A DNA stretch of 64,000 bases from positions 1,302,001 through 1,366,000 of the forward strand of contig JBMNMK010000002.1 of assembly GCA_050953285.1 (NCBI GenBank), read 5' to 3'. The position numbers and the translations under genes were made by a program. The first letter of the stretch is position 1, and the number at the start of each line of letters is the position of its first letter. Of this stretch, positions 27,642 to 35,725 are shown piece by piece. The notes below the pieces were generated by a model. That model worked only from the letters and a program-made list of their open reading frames with translations. It did no database searches and was not told the DNA's origin. Origin of the DNA: Olsenella_K sp050953285. Its GTDB lineage: Bacteria > Actinomycetota > Coriobacteriia > Coriobacteriales > Atopobiaceae.

Positions 27642-28190
27642 CTAATTCTCCTTTATCGGATTGGATACGCTGACCTTGTGGTCGTACCACTTGCCCTTTT
27701 TGCCCAAGATGGCCACGTCAAACTCCTCATCAAGGGCAGGAACGGGGACATCAAAGCCATAGACCTCTTCTTTGGTGCCATCGGCATATTCCACGGTATC
27801 GACGCTGGGCTCTATCAGCTCTGCACCGTCTTTTTGCGCATCTTCTGCGGTGCCGGCAAACAGATTCACGATGTTTTGTGACGCCAAGGTCATGTGCACC
27901 GTCATGACACCGTCTTTTACGGTGAGCTCACCTTTGCCCTCTTTGGCTTCGTTCACATGGAACATGTTGGAATCGGTGGTGATTTCTGCGGTATAGACGC
28001 CATCTTCTAAGACAGCCGAGCTTTCCGAGTTTGCGCTGGAGCTCTCTTGGCTTGTTTGCGCTTCTGTCTGCGTTTGCTCAGAGCCTTGGGAGGACGACTG
28101 GTCCTGTGATGCTGCTGCTCCGCAGCCCGTCAGCGCAAGTGCTAGAGATGCTGCCGCAACGATGGCTTTCACATTTACATTTACGTGCAT
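27642..28190 (-). CDS. Small exported lipoprotein at head of cobalamin operon
   Basis: Function unknown. The 182-residue protein has a lipoprotein signal (LALALTGC, Cys23), a Ser/Gln/Glu-rich tether of about 30 residues, then a beta-rich domain: LEDGVYTAEITTDSNMFHV, GELTVKDGVMTVHMTL and a late VYGFDVPVPALDEEFDVAI. It is the first gene after the cobalamin riboswitch and is coupled to cbiK (2-bp gap). Resemblance in phrasing to the anchored protein at 25473-26015 suggests a shared ligand. NEAT-like heme binding is one option, but I do not see the NEAT heme signature. The ATG has AGAGGAG upstream. Confidence 0.78.
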   Translation of the reverse strand: MHVNVNVKAIVAAASLALALTGCGAAASQDQSSSQGSEQTQTEAQTSQESSSANSESSAVLEDGVYTAEITTDSNMFHVNEAKEGKGELTVKDGVMTVHMTLASQNIVNLFAGTAEDAQKDGAELIEPSVDTVEYADGTKEEVYGFDVPVPALDEEFDVAILGKKGKWYDHKVSVSNPIKEN

Positions 28191-28308
28191 AACACTCCTC
28201 TTCTATCCGTACTCTCTACAAATACGAGATAGCACGACCCAGGTGCCTATGCACAAAGACCATGTACAGCCAAGAACTCGTGGCCTGGGACAGTGCCCCT
28301 CGTACTCA

Positions 28309-28470
28309 ACAGGCAGGTCTCCCGACTCATTGCTCATGCGCTCGTCCGCCTTCCCAGTTTCCCAGTGGCATATAGACTGAGCTCGCAAATTACGGTGACG
28401 AGTTCGTGCAGGACTTGCACCTGCTTCCCTTTTCACCAAACAGGCCCATGACCTGCTTGACACCTGCTGA
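28309..28470 (-). promoter_or_regulatory. Cobalamin (B12) riboswitch
   Basis: Read on the minus strand, the segment has the conserved cobalamin-riboswitch blocks in order: GGTGAAAAGGGAAGCAGGTG, AAGTCCTGCACG, GTCACCGTAA, GCCACTGGGAAACTGGGAAG (the B12 box region), ATGAGCAATGAGTCGGGAG and ACCTGCC. It lies 119 bp before the first cobalamin gene. The expression platform in 28191-28308 is not resolved; several overlapping stems are possible and no clear U-tract terminator is seen, so control at the ribosome site (GAGGAG) is plausible. Known biology predicts repression of the 28190-to-7188 operon by adenosyl- or methylcobalamin. Confidence 0.95.
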
Positions 28471-28483
28471 TATTCAATTGATA

Positions 28484-29254
28484 TCACTTTAGCACAGACA
28501 TCTGTGAGAGCCTTCCCAAACAGCAGGCATGCACCTGCTGCATGATTTGTTGATCCGCCACCTCGCGCGCGGAAGGAGCCACCAGAGGACACACGATCAC
28601 GGGCATATCCGGACGTGTTTCAACTATCTGGGCGAGAAACCCCTGGCTGTAGTCACGCCAAATCCTCTCCGCAAACGCAGGCCCCACCAGAGTTGGTGCT
28701 GCAGGCGGATCTGCATACTCCAACGCGCTGGCCCCTGCCGCACACGCCTCTTGGGCAAGTGGCGCCAGCTCCTTTGCAAGGTGTGCCAATACCGCGCGTG
28801 CAAGCTCAGGGTCCCGGCGCCATTCCCTGAAGATCACACGGGTATCTACTAGACAAGACAGCGTAGAGAGCGGACCTGTCAAGCAAAAGACCACCTGCTT
28901 ATGCACTGCCGACAAAAGCCGAGTGGCTTCAAGCATGTGACGTATGCGCGGCGAGCCCGCAAAGTCTGCCGTGAGCGCTAAGACCTCACGCGTGGAGGTG
29001 AGCATAGGCTTTCCCGCACGCGTACCGGCCGTGTCATCACCCAAGGTGATGCGTGCTCCTAAGGCCTCTGCCTCCAACGTATGGCAGAAGGGCAGCCGGC
29101 AAAAATCTTTCTTGCGCATGTTCTTCTCGGCCAGTGCAAAGCGGACAATGTTTTCCGGCGATGCATAGAGCTCTTGCCAGCTCATACCCAGCGTCTGCGG
29201 TGATGCCATGAGCTCCCAGCTTGCTGACAAGCAGCGTTTTGCCACAAACTCCAT
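28484..29254 (-). CDS. Short UroD/MtaA-superfamily protein lacking the zinc His
   Basis: A 256-residue protein with the substrate-pocket phrase RLPFCHTLEAEALGARITLGDDTAG shared with the neighbouring methyltransferases. It lacks the first strand of the UroD barrel and the HxC zinc motif; the matching place reads VIVCPLV. I set the start at ATG 29254, four bases after the activator gene stops; the longer frame only copies that gene antisense. It ends directly before the riboswitch. It may be an accessory or inactive subunit, or a methyltransferase with another metal site. The protein at 32540-33409 is its closest relative here. Confidence 0.78.
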   Translation of the reverse strand: MEFVAKRCLSASWELMASPQTLGMSWQELYASPENIVRFALAEKNMRKKDFCRLPFCHTLEAEALGARITLGDDTAGTRAGKPMLTSTREVLALTADFAGSPRIRHMLEATRLLSAVHKQVVFCLTGPLSTLSCLVDTRVIFREWRRDPELARAVLAHLAKELAPLAQEACAAGASALEYADPPAAPTLVGPAFAERIWRDYSQGFLAQIVETRPDMPVIVCPLVAPSAREVADQQIMQQVHACCLGRLSQMSVLK

Positions 29255-29258
29255 ACGG

Positions 29259-30773
29259 CTACCTCTCAAACGACATGGCATCCACAAAGAGCCGATCGTA
29301 GCCCTCAAGCAGCGATAACTCCAGGTAGGTGGCGCTATCGCCCACATGCTCACTGCGCGCGCGGACATCGTGTGAGAGAAGACAGATGAGCCCGCCCGAT
29401 TGTGACGTATTGCCCGCATAGATGATCTTTTCTCGCCACGCCTGTGGGAAAAACCCGGCGTCCACCAGATTTGACGCCTTGAGGTGGGCGCCAAACTGTC
29501 CGGCAACAATGACCTCTTCAATCTGGTCTGCCGCAAGGTTCTGGTGGTGCAAAAGCGCCTCGACTCCCGAAAGGATGGCACCTTTTGCCAGCTGCACCTG
29601 GCGGACATCTCCCTGCGTGAGGACAATATCATGCGCGGCATCTAACACCATAACGGGGCGCTTCTCTCGAAGCTCGACCGCAGCGTGGTTCTTATTGAGC
29701 CGACCCGTTTTGCCAATGGCACCTGCCCGCACGCCCTCCCCGATGGCCGCCACAATGCCAGAGCCGCAGATGCCACGTGGCGCACCATTGCCAATGGTCT
29801 TGTAGCTCACGCCAGCATCGGTGATATCTACGTCCTCAATGGCACCTTCAGATGCACGCATGCCGCAGGAGATATTCATGCCCTCAAGGGCAGGCCCCGC
29901 CGCGCACGAACAGGTCACCAGCTGAGAGCGATCGCTCAGCACAATCTCTCCGTTGGTACCGATATCTATGAACAGGGTCCGCTTGTTTGAGTGCACAAGA
30001 TCGCAGGCCATGATGCCGCTCACAATGTCTCCACCCACATAGGCGGCGACGGCCGGAACACAGAAGAGCTCTGCCGCGGGAAGCGCCAGACCGTAATCGG
30101 TGGCTTTTCCCACCTGAGCGCCATGCAGCGCAGGCACAAAAGGTGCGCGCGCCAACGAACTTGCGTCCACCCCTGCAAACAGGTGAATCATGGTGGTGTT
30201 TGCGCAGATCACAATGCGTATGATAGAGGTTATAGGAACGCATGTTTCACGTGAAACATCCCCCACCAGCCGCATGATGTCCTCACGAATCAGCTGCGCC
30301 AAAGTCGCGGTACCGCCCGGATTGTCAATGGTGTAGTGAATGCGCGTAATCACATCTTGTCCGTAGGCCTTCTGGGAATTGAGCGTCGAGGCACTGCGCA
30401 GCTCTTTTCCACTCACCAGATCAACCAGCGTCGCCACCACCGTGGTCGTGCCAATATCGACCACCACGCCATAGCTGCCCACCGGCACCGGATCAGGCAC
30501 CACGTCTATGTGATAGCCGCTCGAGACAATGTCTTGGATTTCCTCCTTCGGCGTGGTGATAACCTCACTATCGTGCAACACCACGTACGTGCAGGCCAGA
30601 GTCGGCACGCCATCGACCACCACACGGCACTTCCCGCACACACCCTTGCCGCCGCACGGGCCGTCTACCAGGTCTTTCTGGGCGAGAAGTTCATAGAGGT
30701 TGGTGCCCTCTGCGCACGTGAGATCTTCTCGCTCACGCGCAAGATGAACAGTCACGAGGCTCTTATCGCCCAT
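29259..30773 (-). CDS. Ferredoxin-ASKHA reductive activator of corrinoid proteins (RACo-like)
   Basis: ATP-dependent reactivator that returns Co(II) corrinoid to Co(I) after accidental oxidation. The 504-residue protein has an N-terminal [2Fe-2S] ferredoxin domain with Cys40, Cys46, Cys49 and Cys61 (GPCGGKGVCGKC), a linker, and a large ASKHA domain of the DUF4445 type (GVVVDIGTTTVVATLVD; FIDIGTNGEIVL; CSCAAGPALEGMNISCGM; ICGSGIVAAI). Length is a little under the 600-plus of classical RACo. Its start overlaps the MtaA-like gene by 11 bp, so activator and methyltransferase are coupled. Assignment by family is strong. Confidence 0.92.
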   Translation of the reverse strand: MGDKSLVTVHLAREREDLTCAEGTNLYELLAQKDLVDGPCGGKGVCGKCRVVVDGVPTLACTYVVLHDSEVITTPKEEIQDIVSSGYHIDVVPDPVPVGSYGVVVDIGTTTVVATLVDLVSGKELRSASTLNSQKAYGQDVITRIHYTIDNPGGTATLAQLIREDIMRLVGDVSRETCVPITSIIRIVICANTTMIHLFAGVDASSLARAPFVPALHGAQVGKATDYGLALPAAELFCVPAVAAYVGGDIVSGIMACDLVHSNKRTLFIDIGTNGEIVLSDRSQLVTCSCAAGPALEGMNISCGMRASEGAIEDVDITDAGVSYKTIGNGAPRGICGSGIVAAIGEGVRAGAIGKTGRLNKNHAAVELREKRPVMVLDAAHDIVLTQGDVRQVQLAKGAILSGVEALLHHQNLAADQIEEVIVAGQFGAHLKASNLVDAGFFPQAWREKIIYAGNTSQSGGLICLLSHDVRARSEHVGDSATYLELSLLEGYDRLFVDAMSFER

Positions 30774-31782
30774 GCTCTGTTCCCTTTCTCACGCGATCGG
30801 TCATGGCAAGAAGGTTTTCCGTAGGCGTGGACATGGAGATGCCACACGCAGGCGCAATCACATCCAAGCTCTGGCGCAGCGCCGCCTGCGTAAGCGCATC
30901 GACGCGCACAGCATCTTGCGAGCGCAGGGCAAACGTGGACACGTTTCCCATAAGAGCCGTGCCCGGCAGGTGCGCCCGCACATACGAAGGTACGGTCACG
31001 GCATCAAAGCTGAAACCATCGCAGCGGATATGCGCTATTTCATCCAATACGCGCTCCAGTTTTCCGCAAATATGCACAATGATGTATGGCGCAGCCAGCT
31101 TACGCGTGAGCTCGTTCAGATAGTGCACCGTGAACTCACCAAACCACTTAGGACCTAAGATCTCCCCCGTGCCGGAGGGCTCTGCAATGCAGATGACATC
31201 TGCACCAGCTTCAAGCATTGCGTGACCATATACCACCAAGGAGTCCACCACATATGCCAGCAGCTTGTGGCAATCATCAGGATGGCGCCTCATCTCACGC
31301 AGCAGCTTCTCAAAATCCAGCAGCGTTCCCGCCACACTTACCGGCCCCACCAGGTTTCCTACCACCGGCACATCGTCGTTACCCTCTTTGAGCAGCCTAA
31401 TTGCTTCTATCGTGGTGGCCGCGCGCCCCTGGGTCACGTCTATGGGATGAATGGCGCTCAGATCAGAAGCGCCAGCAAGCACCCCCGCTATCACATGGGG
31501 CTCACAGGTTTCATCACCCAGATCTGCCACAGCGCCCATGGCTTCAGCCTCAACGGTCATGCAAAACGGCGCCCCGTAGTTCTCAAGACCCGCCATGTCA
31601 TGCGAAGCGCGAGACAGCCGCGCCATCTCCTGCGGATCTATGTGCGCCGCAGGAAAGCTCACGTGTGCTGCCGCAGCAATCTGGGTGGTGGTCATGTTCA
31701 TCATGCCACCTGGACAAATACAGGGCGGCCGATCGACCTTCTGGCCGGCTAACACGGCCAGAAGTCGCTCTTTTTCTGTCAT
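30763..31782 (-). CDS. MtaA/CmuA-type methylcobamide methyltransferase (UroD superfamily)
   Basis: A 339-residue UroD-fold methyltransferase. Zinc-site residues typical of MtaA are all present: His237 and Cys239 in VHICGK, and Cys313 in APACGIS. The N-terminal TEKERLLAVLAGQKVDRPP opening and PFCMTVEAEAMGA are family marks. It lies 23 bp after the corrinoid-protein gene and overlaps the activator gene, making a three-gene core. It likely transfers a methyl group between the corrinoid protein and a thiol or other acceptor. It could be the donor-side or the acceptor-side enzyme; the sequence does not decide. Confidence 0.9.
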   Translation of the reverse strand: MTEKERLLAVLAGQKVDRPPCICPGGMMNMTTTQIAAAAHVSFPAAHIDPQEMARLSRASHDMAGLENYGAPFCMTVEAEAMGAVADLGDETCEPHVIAGVLAGASDLSAIHPIDVTQGRAATTIEAIRLLKEGNDDVPVVGNLVGPVSVAGTLLDFEKLLREMRRHPDDCHKLLAYVVDSLVVYGHAMLEAGADVICIAEPSGTGEILGPKWFGEFTVHYLNELTRKLAAPYIIVHICGKLERVLDEIAHIRCDGFSFDAVTVPSYVRAHLPGTALMGNVSTFALRSQDAVRVDALTQAALRQSLDVIAPACGISMSTPTENLLAMTDRVRKGTEHGR

Positions 31783-31805
31783 CTCTATCCTTACATCACC
31801 AACGT

Positions 31806-32468
31806 TTATGCAGCGTCAGAATCATATCCCATGAGGTGATCCAACAGGCGCACCGCATCGACTGCCGTGCGAGAATAACCATCCGCCCCAATCTTTTCCG
31901 CAAACGACTGGGACACCGGTCCTCCGCCAATGATGACCTTCACCTGGTCTCTGAGCCCTGCCTCTTTGAGCTGCTCGACCACCTTGCCCATGTTATCCAT
32001 AGAGGTACTCATAAGCGTGGAGAGTGCTACGGCACCGGCCCCAGAATCACGCACCGCAGCGACAAAGTCCTCACATGCCACGTCTCTTCCCAAATCCACC
32101 AGCTCATAGCCAGAAGACTCCAGCATGATCTTCACAATGTTCTTGCCGATATCGTGCGTATCTCCCAGCACGACACCAATGACCACTTTGCACTTCTTCT
32201 TACCAGCCTCTTGCGGCAGGTGTGGGCGCAAGACATCCAAGCCGTTATACATGGCATCGGAGCAGATCAAGAGCTCTGGAATGAAGTATTCTTCCTCTTC
32301 ATAGAGCTCAGCGGCCTTATTCATGCCTACGATAAGGCCGTCTACAATGCCTTCCTGCGCATCATAGCCCTCATCAATATAGGTCTGAGCAATGTCTGCC
32401 ACCTCATCGTCTCTCATGTCTACCACACAGCTTGCAAGCTCTTGCAGTAACTCTTCTTTGCTGGCCAT
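31806..32468 (-). CDS. Methyltransferase corrinoid protein (MtaC/MtgC type)
   Basis: Carries the cobamide that shuttles the methyl group. The 220-residue protein has an N-terminal helical cap domain (about 1-90, ELYEEEEYFIPELLICSDAM) and a B12-binding Rossmann domain with GDTHDIGKN, where His105 is the lower cobalt ligand, then ALSTLMSTSM and IIGGGPVS. Size and order match methanol-, methylamine- and glycine-betaine-type corrinoid proteins. It is the only corrinoid protein among five UroD-like enzymes in the window, so several of them may share it. Confidence 0.94.
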   Translation of the reverse strand: MASKEELLQELASCVVDMRDDEVADIAQTYIDEGYDAQEGIVDGLIVGMNKAAELYEEEEYFIPELLICSDAMYNGLDVLRPHLPQEAGKKKCKVVIGVVLGDTHDIGKNIVKIMLESSGYELVDLGRDVACEDFVAAVRDSGAGAVALSTLMSTSMDNMGKVVEQLKEAGLRDQVKVIIGGGPVSQSFAEKIGADGYSRTAVDAVRLLDHLMGYDSDAA

Positions 32469-32539
32469 CTTCTTGCACCCCTTACCAGTACATGCCCATG
32501 TCTGTTGTCACCCTACATGCACTCGGCCGCCATGCGCGC

Positions 32540-33409
32540 CTATGCAATAATCAATTCTTTAATCTTGCCGTCCTCTATTGCCACACCAATATTCTTGATG
32601 CATGCCTGGCCTACCATGTTGATATCGTGCCTGAGCTCAAAGATTGCATCTACAAAGTCCACGCGATGCCCCAGGTCATGCACCTCTTCATGCGCAAGTC
32701 CGCAATCAAGCAGCGCATAGGCAAATTTGGGACAGACCTGAACCACCATGTCCTCACCTAAGTGTTCCTGCAGCTCCTGCAAGAAAGGCGCCACAAACTC
32801 GCGACAGGTCCACTCAAGCAGGCGCGGTCCCAAAATGTTGAGCGTACCTGCAGAATCGGAGTATGTGATGATATCTACACCTGCCAGGCGCGCTTCATCC
32901 ACATAGCGAAGCAGCTCAGCGCCAATCTTGTTCATAGCAGCAAGCACCAGTTCCGGCTGCTTACGCTGAGTTCTAAAGAGCGTCCGCACGTCCATCAGAG
33001 ACTGCATCTGCGTCCAGGGGCCTACAATCTCCAAGCTCACGCGCTCACCGCTCTCCTTGAGCAGCCGACATGCCTCAAGCACTTCGCGGATTCTGCCGCA
33101 GGAATAATCAATCTCTGGCAGCTCCAGGATCTGCTCGACCGTCTCACAACAGGGCTCTTGCGCGCGCGGCCCGGCGGAAGCATCGCCATAATTGATGGTG
33201 GCGCCCATGGCCTCAATCTCCACCGTGCGACAAAACGGCAGCAAGCACATACCCGCCCCGTCGTGCGCTTTTATGGCACGCGCCAGCTCCGCCATGCTTT
33301 CTCGATTCTTGTACGCATCTGGAAACTCCAGGTCAAGCGCGCTGGTAATCTCAAGCGATATCCCCGGCGCATTGCCGTAGGTACACTCAAAGTTCCTAAT
33401 GCTCCCCAC
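32540..33409 (-). CDS. UroD/MtaA-superfamily protein with altered zinc motif
   Basis: A 289-residue relative of the neighbouring methyltransferases: LLPFCRTVEIEAMGATINYGD aligns with their PFCxTVEAEAMGA. The usual HxC is replaced by VVQVCPKFA (Cys kept, His lost), and the C-terminal zinc Cys is not seen. The N-terminal strand is short, starting MGSIRNFECTYGNAPG. It overlaps the CobW gene by 14 bp and lies 71 bp before the corrinoid-protein gene. It may be a substrate-binding or alternative methyltransferase subunit. It pairs in type with the 256-residue protein at 28484-29254. Confidence 0.8.
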   Translation of the reverse strand: MGSIRNFECTYGNAPGISLEITSALDLEFPDAYKNRESMAELARAIKAHDGAGMCLLPFCRTVEIEAMGATINYGDASAGPRAQEPCCETVEQILELPEIDYSCGRIREVLEACRLLKESGERVSLEIVGPWTQMQSLMDVRTLFRTQRKQPELVLAAMNKIGAELLRYVDEARLAGVDIITYSDSAGTLNILGPRLLEWTCREFVAPFLQELQEHLGEDMVVQVCPKFAYALLDCGLAHEEVHDLGHRVDFVDAIFELRHDINMVGQACIKNIGVAIEDGKIKELIIA

Positions 33410-34457
33410 AAGTCACCTCCTCAACTACCTCATGCACCCACGCCTCATCTATGTGTTGACCAATCACCACAAACTTGGGCCCGCCGGCATAGTCCGACGC
33501 CTCATACGAGCCCTTTCCCAGCACATATTCCGCATGAAGCATCTGCCCCGACTGCGTGACAAAAAATCCTTTGGCCCGAAACACCACTCCTTGTGGCGCA
33601 TTCTCTAGGCGAGAAAACACCTGCTCTAGAGATGTTTCTTCTGGAAGCGGCGACGGCAAGACCACCACCGACGTAAGCCCATCCGGCGCGTGGAGGTGCC
33701 CATGGTGGTCGAGAGCGTGGTCGTGGGCGTGGTCGTGGTCGCTGCCGTCGTCGTGGTCGTGAGCGCAGACCTGGTCTGTAGACGCATGGAGCGCACTGTT
33801 CTTATCGCCCGTGTGCTCCGTTAGCGCAGATACGGCCTTGAGACCGTAGCGCCCCCATGCCGCCTGAGCTGCGGCAAGAAGCTCAAGGCCAAAGTTTTTC
33901 TGGGTGAGGTCTGCCTCCATGATGGGGCAGGCGGAAAGCTCATGCAGGCGCGCGTCAACCGTCTGGCGGTCGGCTGCACTCAGATCAGCCGTGTGGGTGA
34001 GCACAATGAGCGCCGCGTCTCGGATCTGCGACAGGTAAAACTCACCACAGTAGTCGATCATCTCCAGGAAGGTCTCGGCGTCTACGACCGAAATGACCGC
34101 GTCGAGCTCAATGGGCAACGTCTGCGCAGCTTGCTCAACCACCGCGACCATATCGTCCAAGTTGGCAAGGCCCGTTGGCTCAATGAGGATACGCTTGGGC
34201 TGCAAGGTTGTGACAACATGCTCAAGATTCTGAATAAAATCACCTTTGAGCGTACAGCAGATGCATCCTGATGCCAGCATGCGCACCTCTGCATCCGCCT
34301 TGGGGATAAGATCTCCGTCTATGCCGACATCGCCGAATTCATTTTCTATTACAACCGGCTTTTCCAGCGACACGCCATCTTTCAGTATCTGATTAATAAG
34401 CGTAGTCTTGCCCGCGCCCAAAAAGCCGATAACTATGTCTACCTTTGCTTTTTCCAT
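33396..34457 (-). CDS. CobW/COG0523 G3E GTPase with His-rich metal loop
   Basis: GTP-dependent metallochaperone family, 353 residues. P-loop GFLGAGKT at 11-18, the metal-binding CxCC motif (GCICC, Cys65/67/68), EPTGLANLDD, and a His/Asp-rich stretch (DHDHAHDHALDHHGH) near 225-245 before a CobW C-terminal domain. Since it lies inside a methyltransferase cluster, its client may be the zinc of the UroD-like enzymes or the cobamide of the corrinoid protein; both are inference. The next upstream gene ends 1 bp before it starts. Confidence 0.9.
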   Translation of the reverse strand: MEKAKVDIVIGFLGAGKTTLINQILKDGVSLEKPVVIENEFGDVGIDGDLIPKADAEVRMLASGCICCTLKGDFIQNLEHVVTTLQPKRILIEPTGLANLDDMVAVVEQAAQTLPIELDAVISVVDAETFLEMIDYCGEFYLSQIRDAALIVLTHTADLSAADRQTVDARLHELSACPIMEADLTQKNFGLELLAAAQAAWGRYGLKAVSALTEHTGDKNSALHASTDQVCAHDHDDGSDHDHAHDHALDHHGHLHAPDGLTSVVVLPSPLPEETSLEQVFSRLENAPQGVVFRAKGFFVTQSGQMLHAEYVLGKGSYEASDYAGGPKFVVIGQHIDEAWVHEVVEEVTCGEH

Positions 34458-34458
34458 G

Positions 34459-35544
34459 CTAACCTTGCTCGATTCCTAAAGGCATGTGCCCTTTTCTTGA
34501 GCCTTTACCCCATGTGGCTGCAGCGTTAACAAATGCCACGAGGTTTTCTCGAGGAGTTCCAATAGGAACTGTGCAGCCAGGACACAGCGTGTACCCGCAC
34601 GGGTTATCCGCAGCATCTTCTATGCAGTGCTTCACGGCAGCATCCACCTGTTCTGGCGTACCATTTCTTATGATGTCTACCGGCGCAACATTGCCGACAA
34701 TGCCAATCTTATCGCCGTGTAGCTCTTTTAGATCACGCATGCTCTCGCAATTATCAACCCAGAAGGCACAAATGCCTGAAGAAACTACTTCATCCCATCT
34801 ATCGCGGGTATGGCCACAGATATGCATTGACGTCTTGCCTTGAAATTCATTCAGACGCTGAACCGTCTGTTTGAGATAGGGCAGAAAGAATTCGTTGAAC
34901 TGCCTTTTGCTCAGAAGGTCTGCCGATGCCATGGGCTCTGCGAGAGAAAGGCTTATACCCAAACGTTCATGCAGGTCATGCGCTACAGACACTACACAGT
35001 CAGTTGTAAACTGCATGAGCCTATGGACACCCTCTTTGTCCTTAACCATTGCACGCAGTAAGGTTTCAGTCTCTATAAGGTGCCCTGCTGTAGTAAGAGG
35101 ACCGGCAAGTCCACTACCAAGATTGCGCTGGTCACCATACTTATCGATCAAGCGATCAAACGACTCCACAATAATGGGCAGCCTACCGTCCTTATTGATA
35201 TCCACCAATGAAAGCTCATTAACCTGTGAGAGCGATGTAAGGCGCGGCTTGCTCATGTAAGACACATCAAACTCTGGATACGTGAGCTCTGTACCCAACG
35301 CCTCCGCAAGGGTTCTTAGGCCCAAACCAACGCCCATATTGTCCGCATGAAACTCATCCGCAAGTCTACTTTCCACGTCTACCATTACATCTGCTGAAAA
35401 ATAGTAGTCGGGCATTCTGTAACCAAAAAGTACCGGAGTTGTCTCCCCTGCTGACCAGCTAATAGGCATCCTGTCTACTTCTTCTCCAGCAGCATATGCC
35501 CGCGCGCGATCTTTAGGGGTCATGCCTGGTTCTATGACATCCAT
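34459..35544 (-). CDS. MtaA/UroD-type methyltransferase
   Basis: A 361-residue UroD-superfamily methyltransferase with a full zinc site: His241 and Cys243 in SMHICGHT, and Cys324 in CPGCTVPIGTP. It opens TPKDRARAYAAGEEVDRMPISW, very like the protein at 38684-39781. I chose the ATG at 35544, with a GAAGGG stretch upstream; the frame extends to 35598 without support. It begins a new transcription unit after the terminator behind the metQ-like gene, with a 19-bp inverted repeat about 80 bp upstream. Likely a methyl-donor or acceptor enzyme for the corrinoid protein. Confidence 0.88.
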   Translation of the reverse strand: MDVIEPGMTPKDRARAYAAGEEVDRMPISWSAGETTPVLFGYRMPDYYFSADVMVDVESRLADEFHADNMGVGLGLRTLAEALGTELTYPEFDVSYMSKPRLTSLSQVNELSLVDINKDGRLPIIVESFDRLIDKYGDQRNLGSGLAGPLTTAGHLIETETLLRAMVKDKEGVHRLMQFTTDCVVSVAHDLHERLGISLSLAEPMASADLLSKRQFNEFFLPYLKQTVQRLNEFQGKTSMHICGHTRDRWDEVVSSGICAFWVDNCESMRDLKELHGDKIGIVGNVAPVDIIRNGTPEQVDAAVKHCIEDAADNPCGYTLCPGCTVPIGTPRENLVAFVNAAATWGKGSRKGHMPLGIEQG

Positions 35545-35623
35545 TGCCGAGCCCTTCTTGTTAAACACCCTGTAATTCCGCACACATTTCTGTACCAAGC
35601 GCGAAATCTCCCCATATGTGATT

Positions 35624-35642
35624 GTGGATCGATTTCATCCAC
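35624..35642. promoter_or_regulatory. Candidate operator: 19-bp inverted repeat
   Basis: GTGGAT and ATCCAC arms flank a 7-base centre (35624-35642), between the terminator of the metNIQ unit and the start of the methyltransferase gene at 35544. Position and symmetry suggest a repressor or activator site. No regulator gene is coded nearby, so this rests on symmetry alone. Confidence 0.4.
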
Positions 35643-35668
35643 GCCAATTAACACAAGGTGCTTATAAA

Positions 35669-35707
35669 ACGTTAGAGCACGAGAAAAGACCGCTCGTACC
35701 CTAACGT
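35669..35707 (-). terminator. Intrinsic terminator after the metNIQ-like operon
   Basis: On the minus strand the arms ACGTTAGGGTACGAG and CTCGTGCTCTAACGT form a 15-bp stem with two G-U pairs and a 9-base loop, followed by TTTTAT. It lies 18 bp after the metQ-like stop codon. Textbook shape. Confidence 0.85.
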
Positions 35708-35725
35708 GTAAGTTATCTTGTATTC

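Noticed and set aside
28191..28592. Open frame across the cobalamin riboswitch
   Set aside because: The riboswitch blocks explain the sequence; the frame has no domain and poor start.
29260..29641. N-terminal extension of the short UroD protein
   Set aside because: It overlaps the activator gene in another frame and has Arg/Ser-rich composition typical of a shadow frame; the ATG at 29254 fits the gene order.
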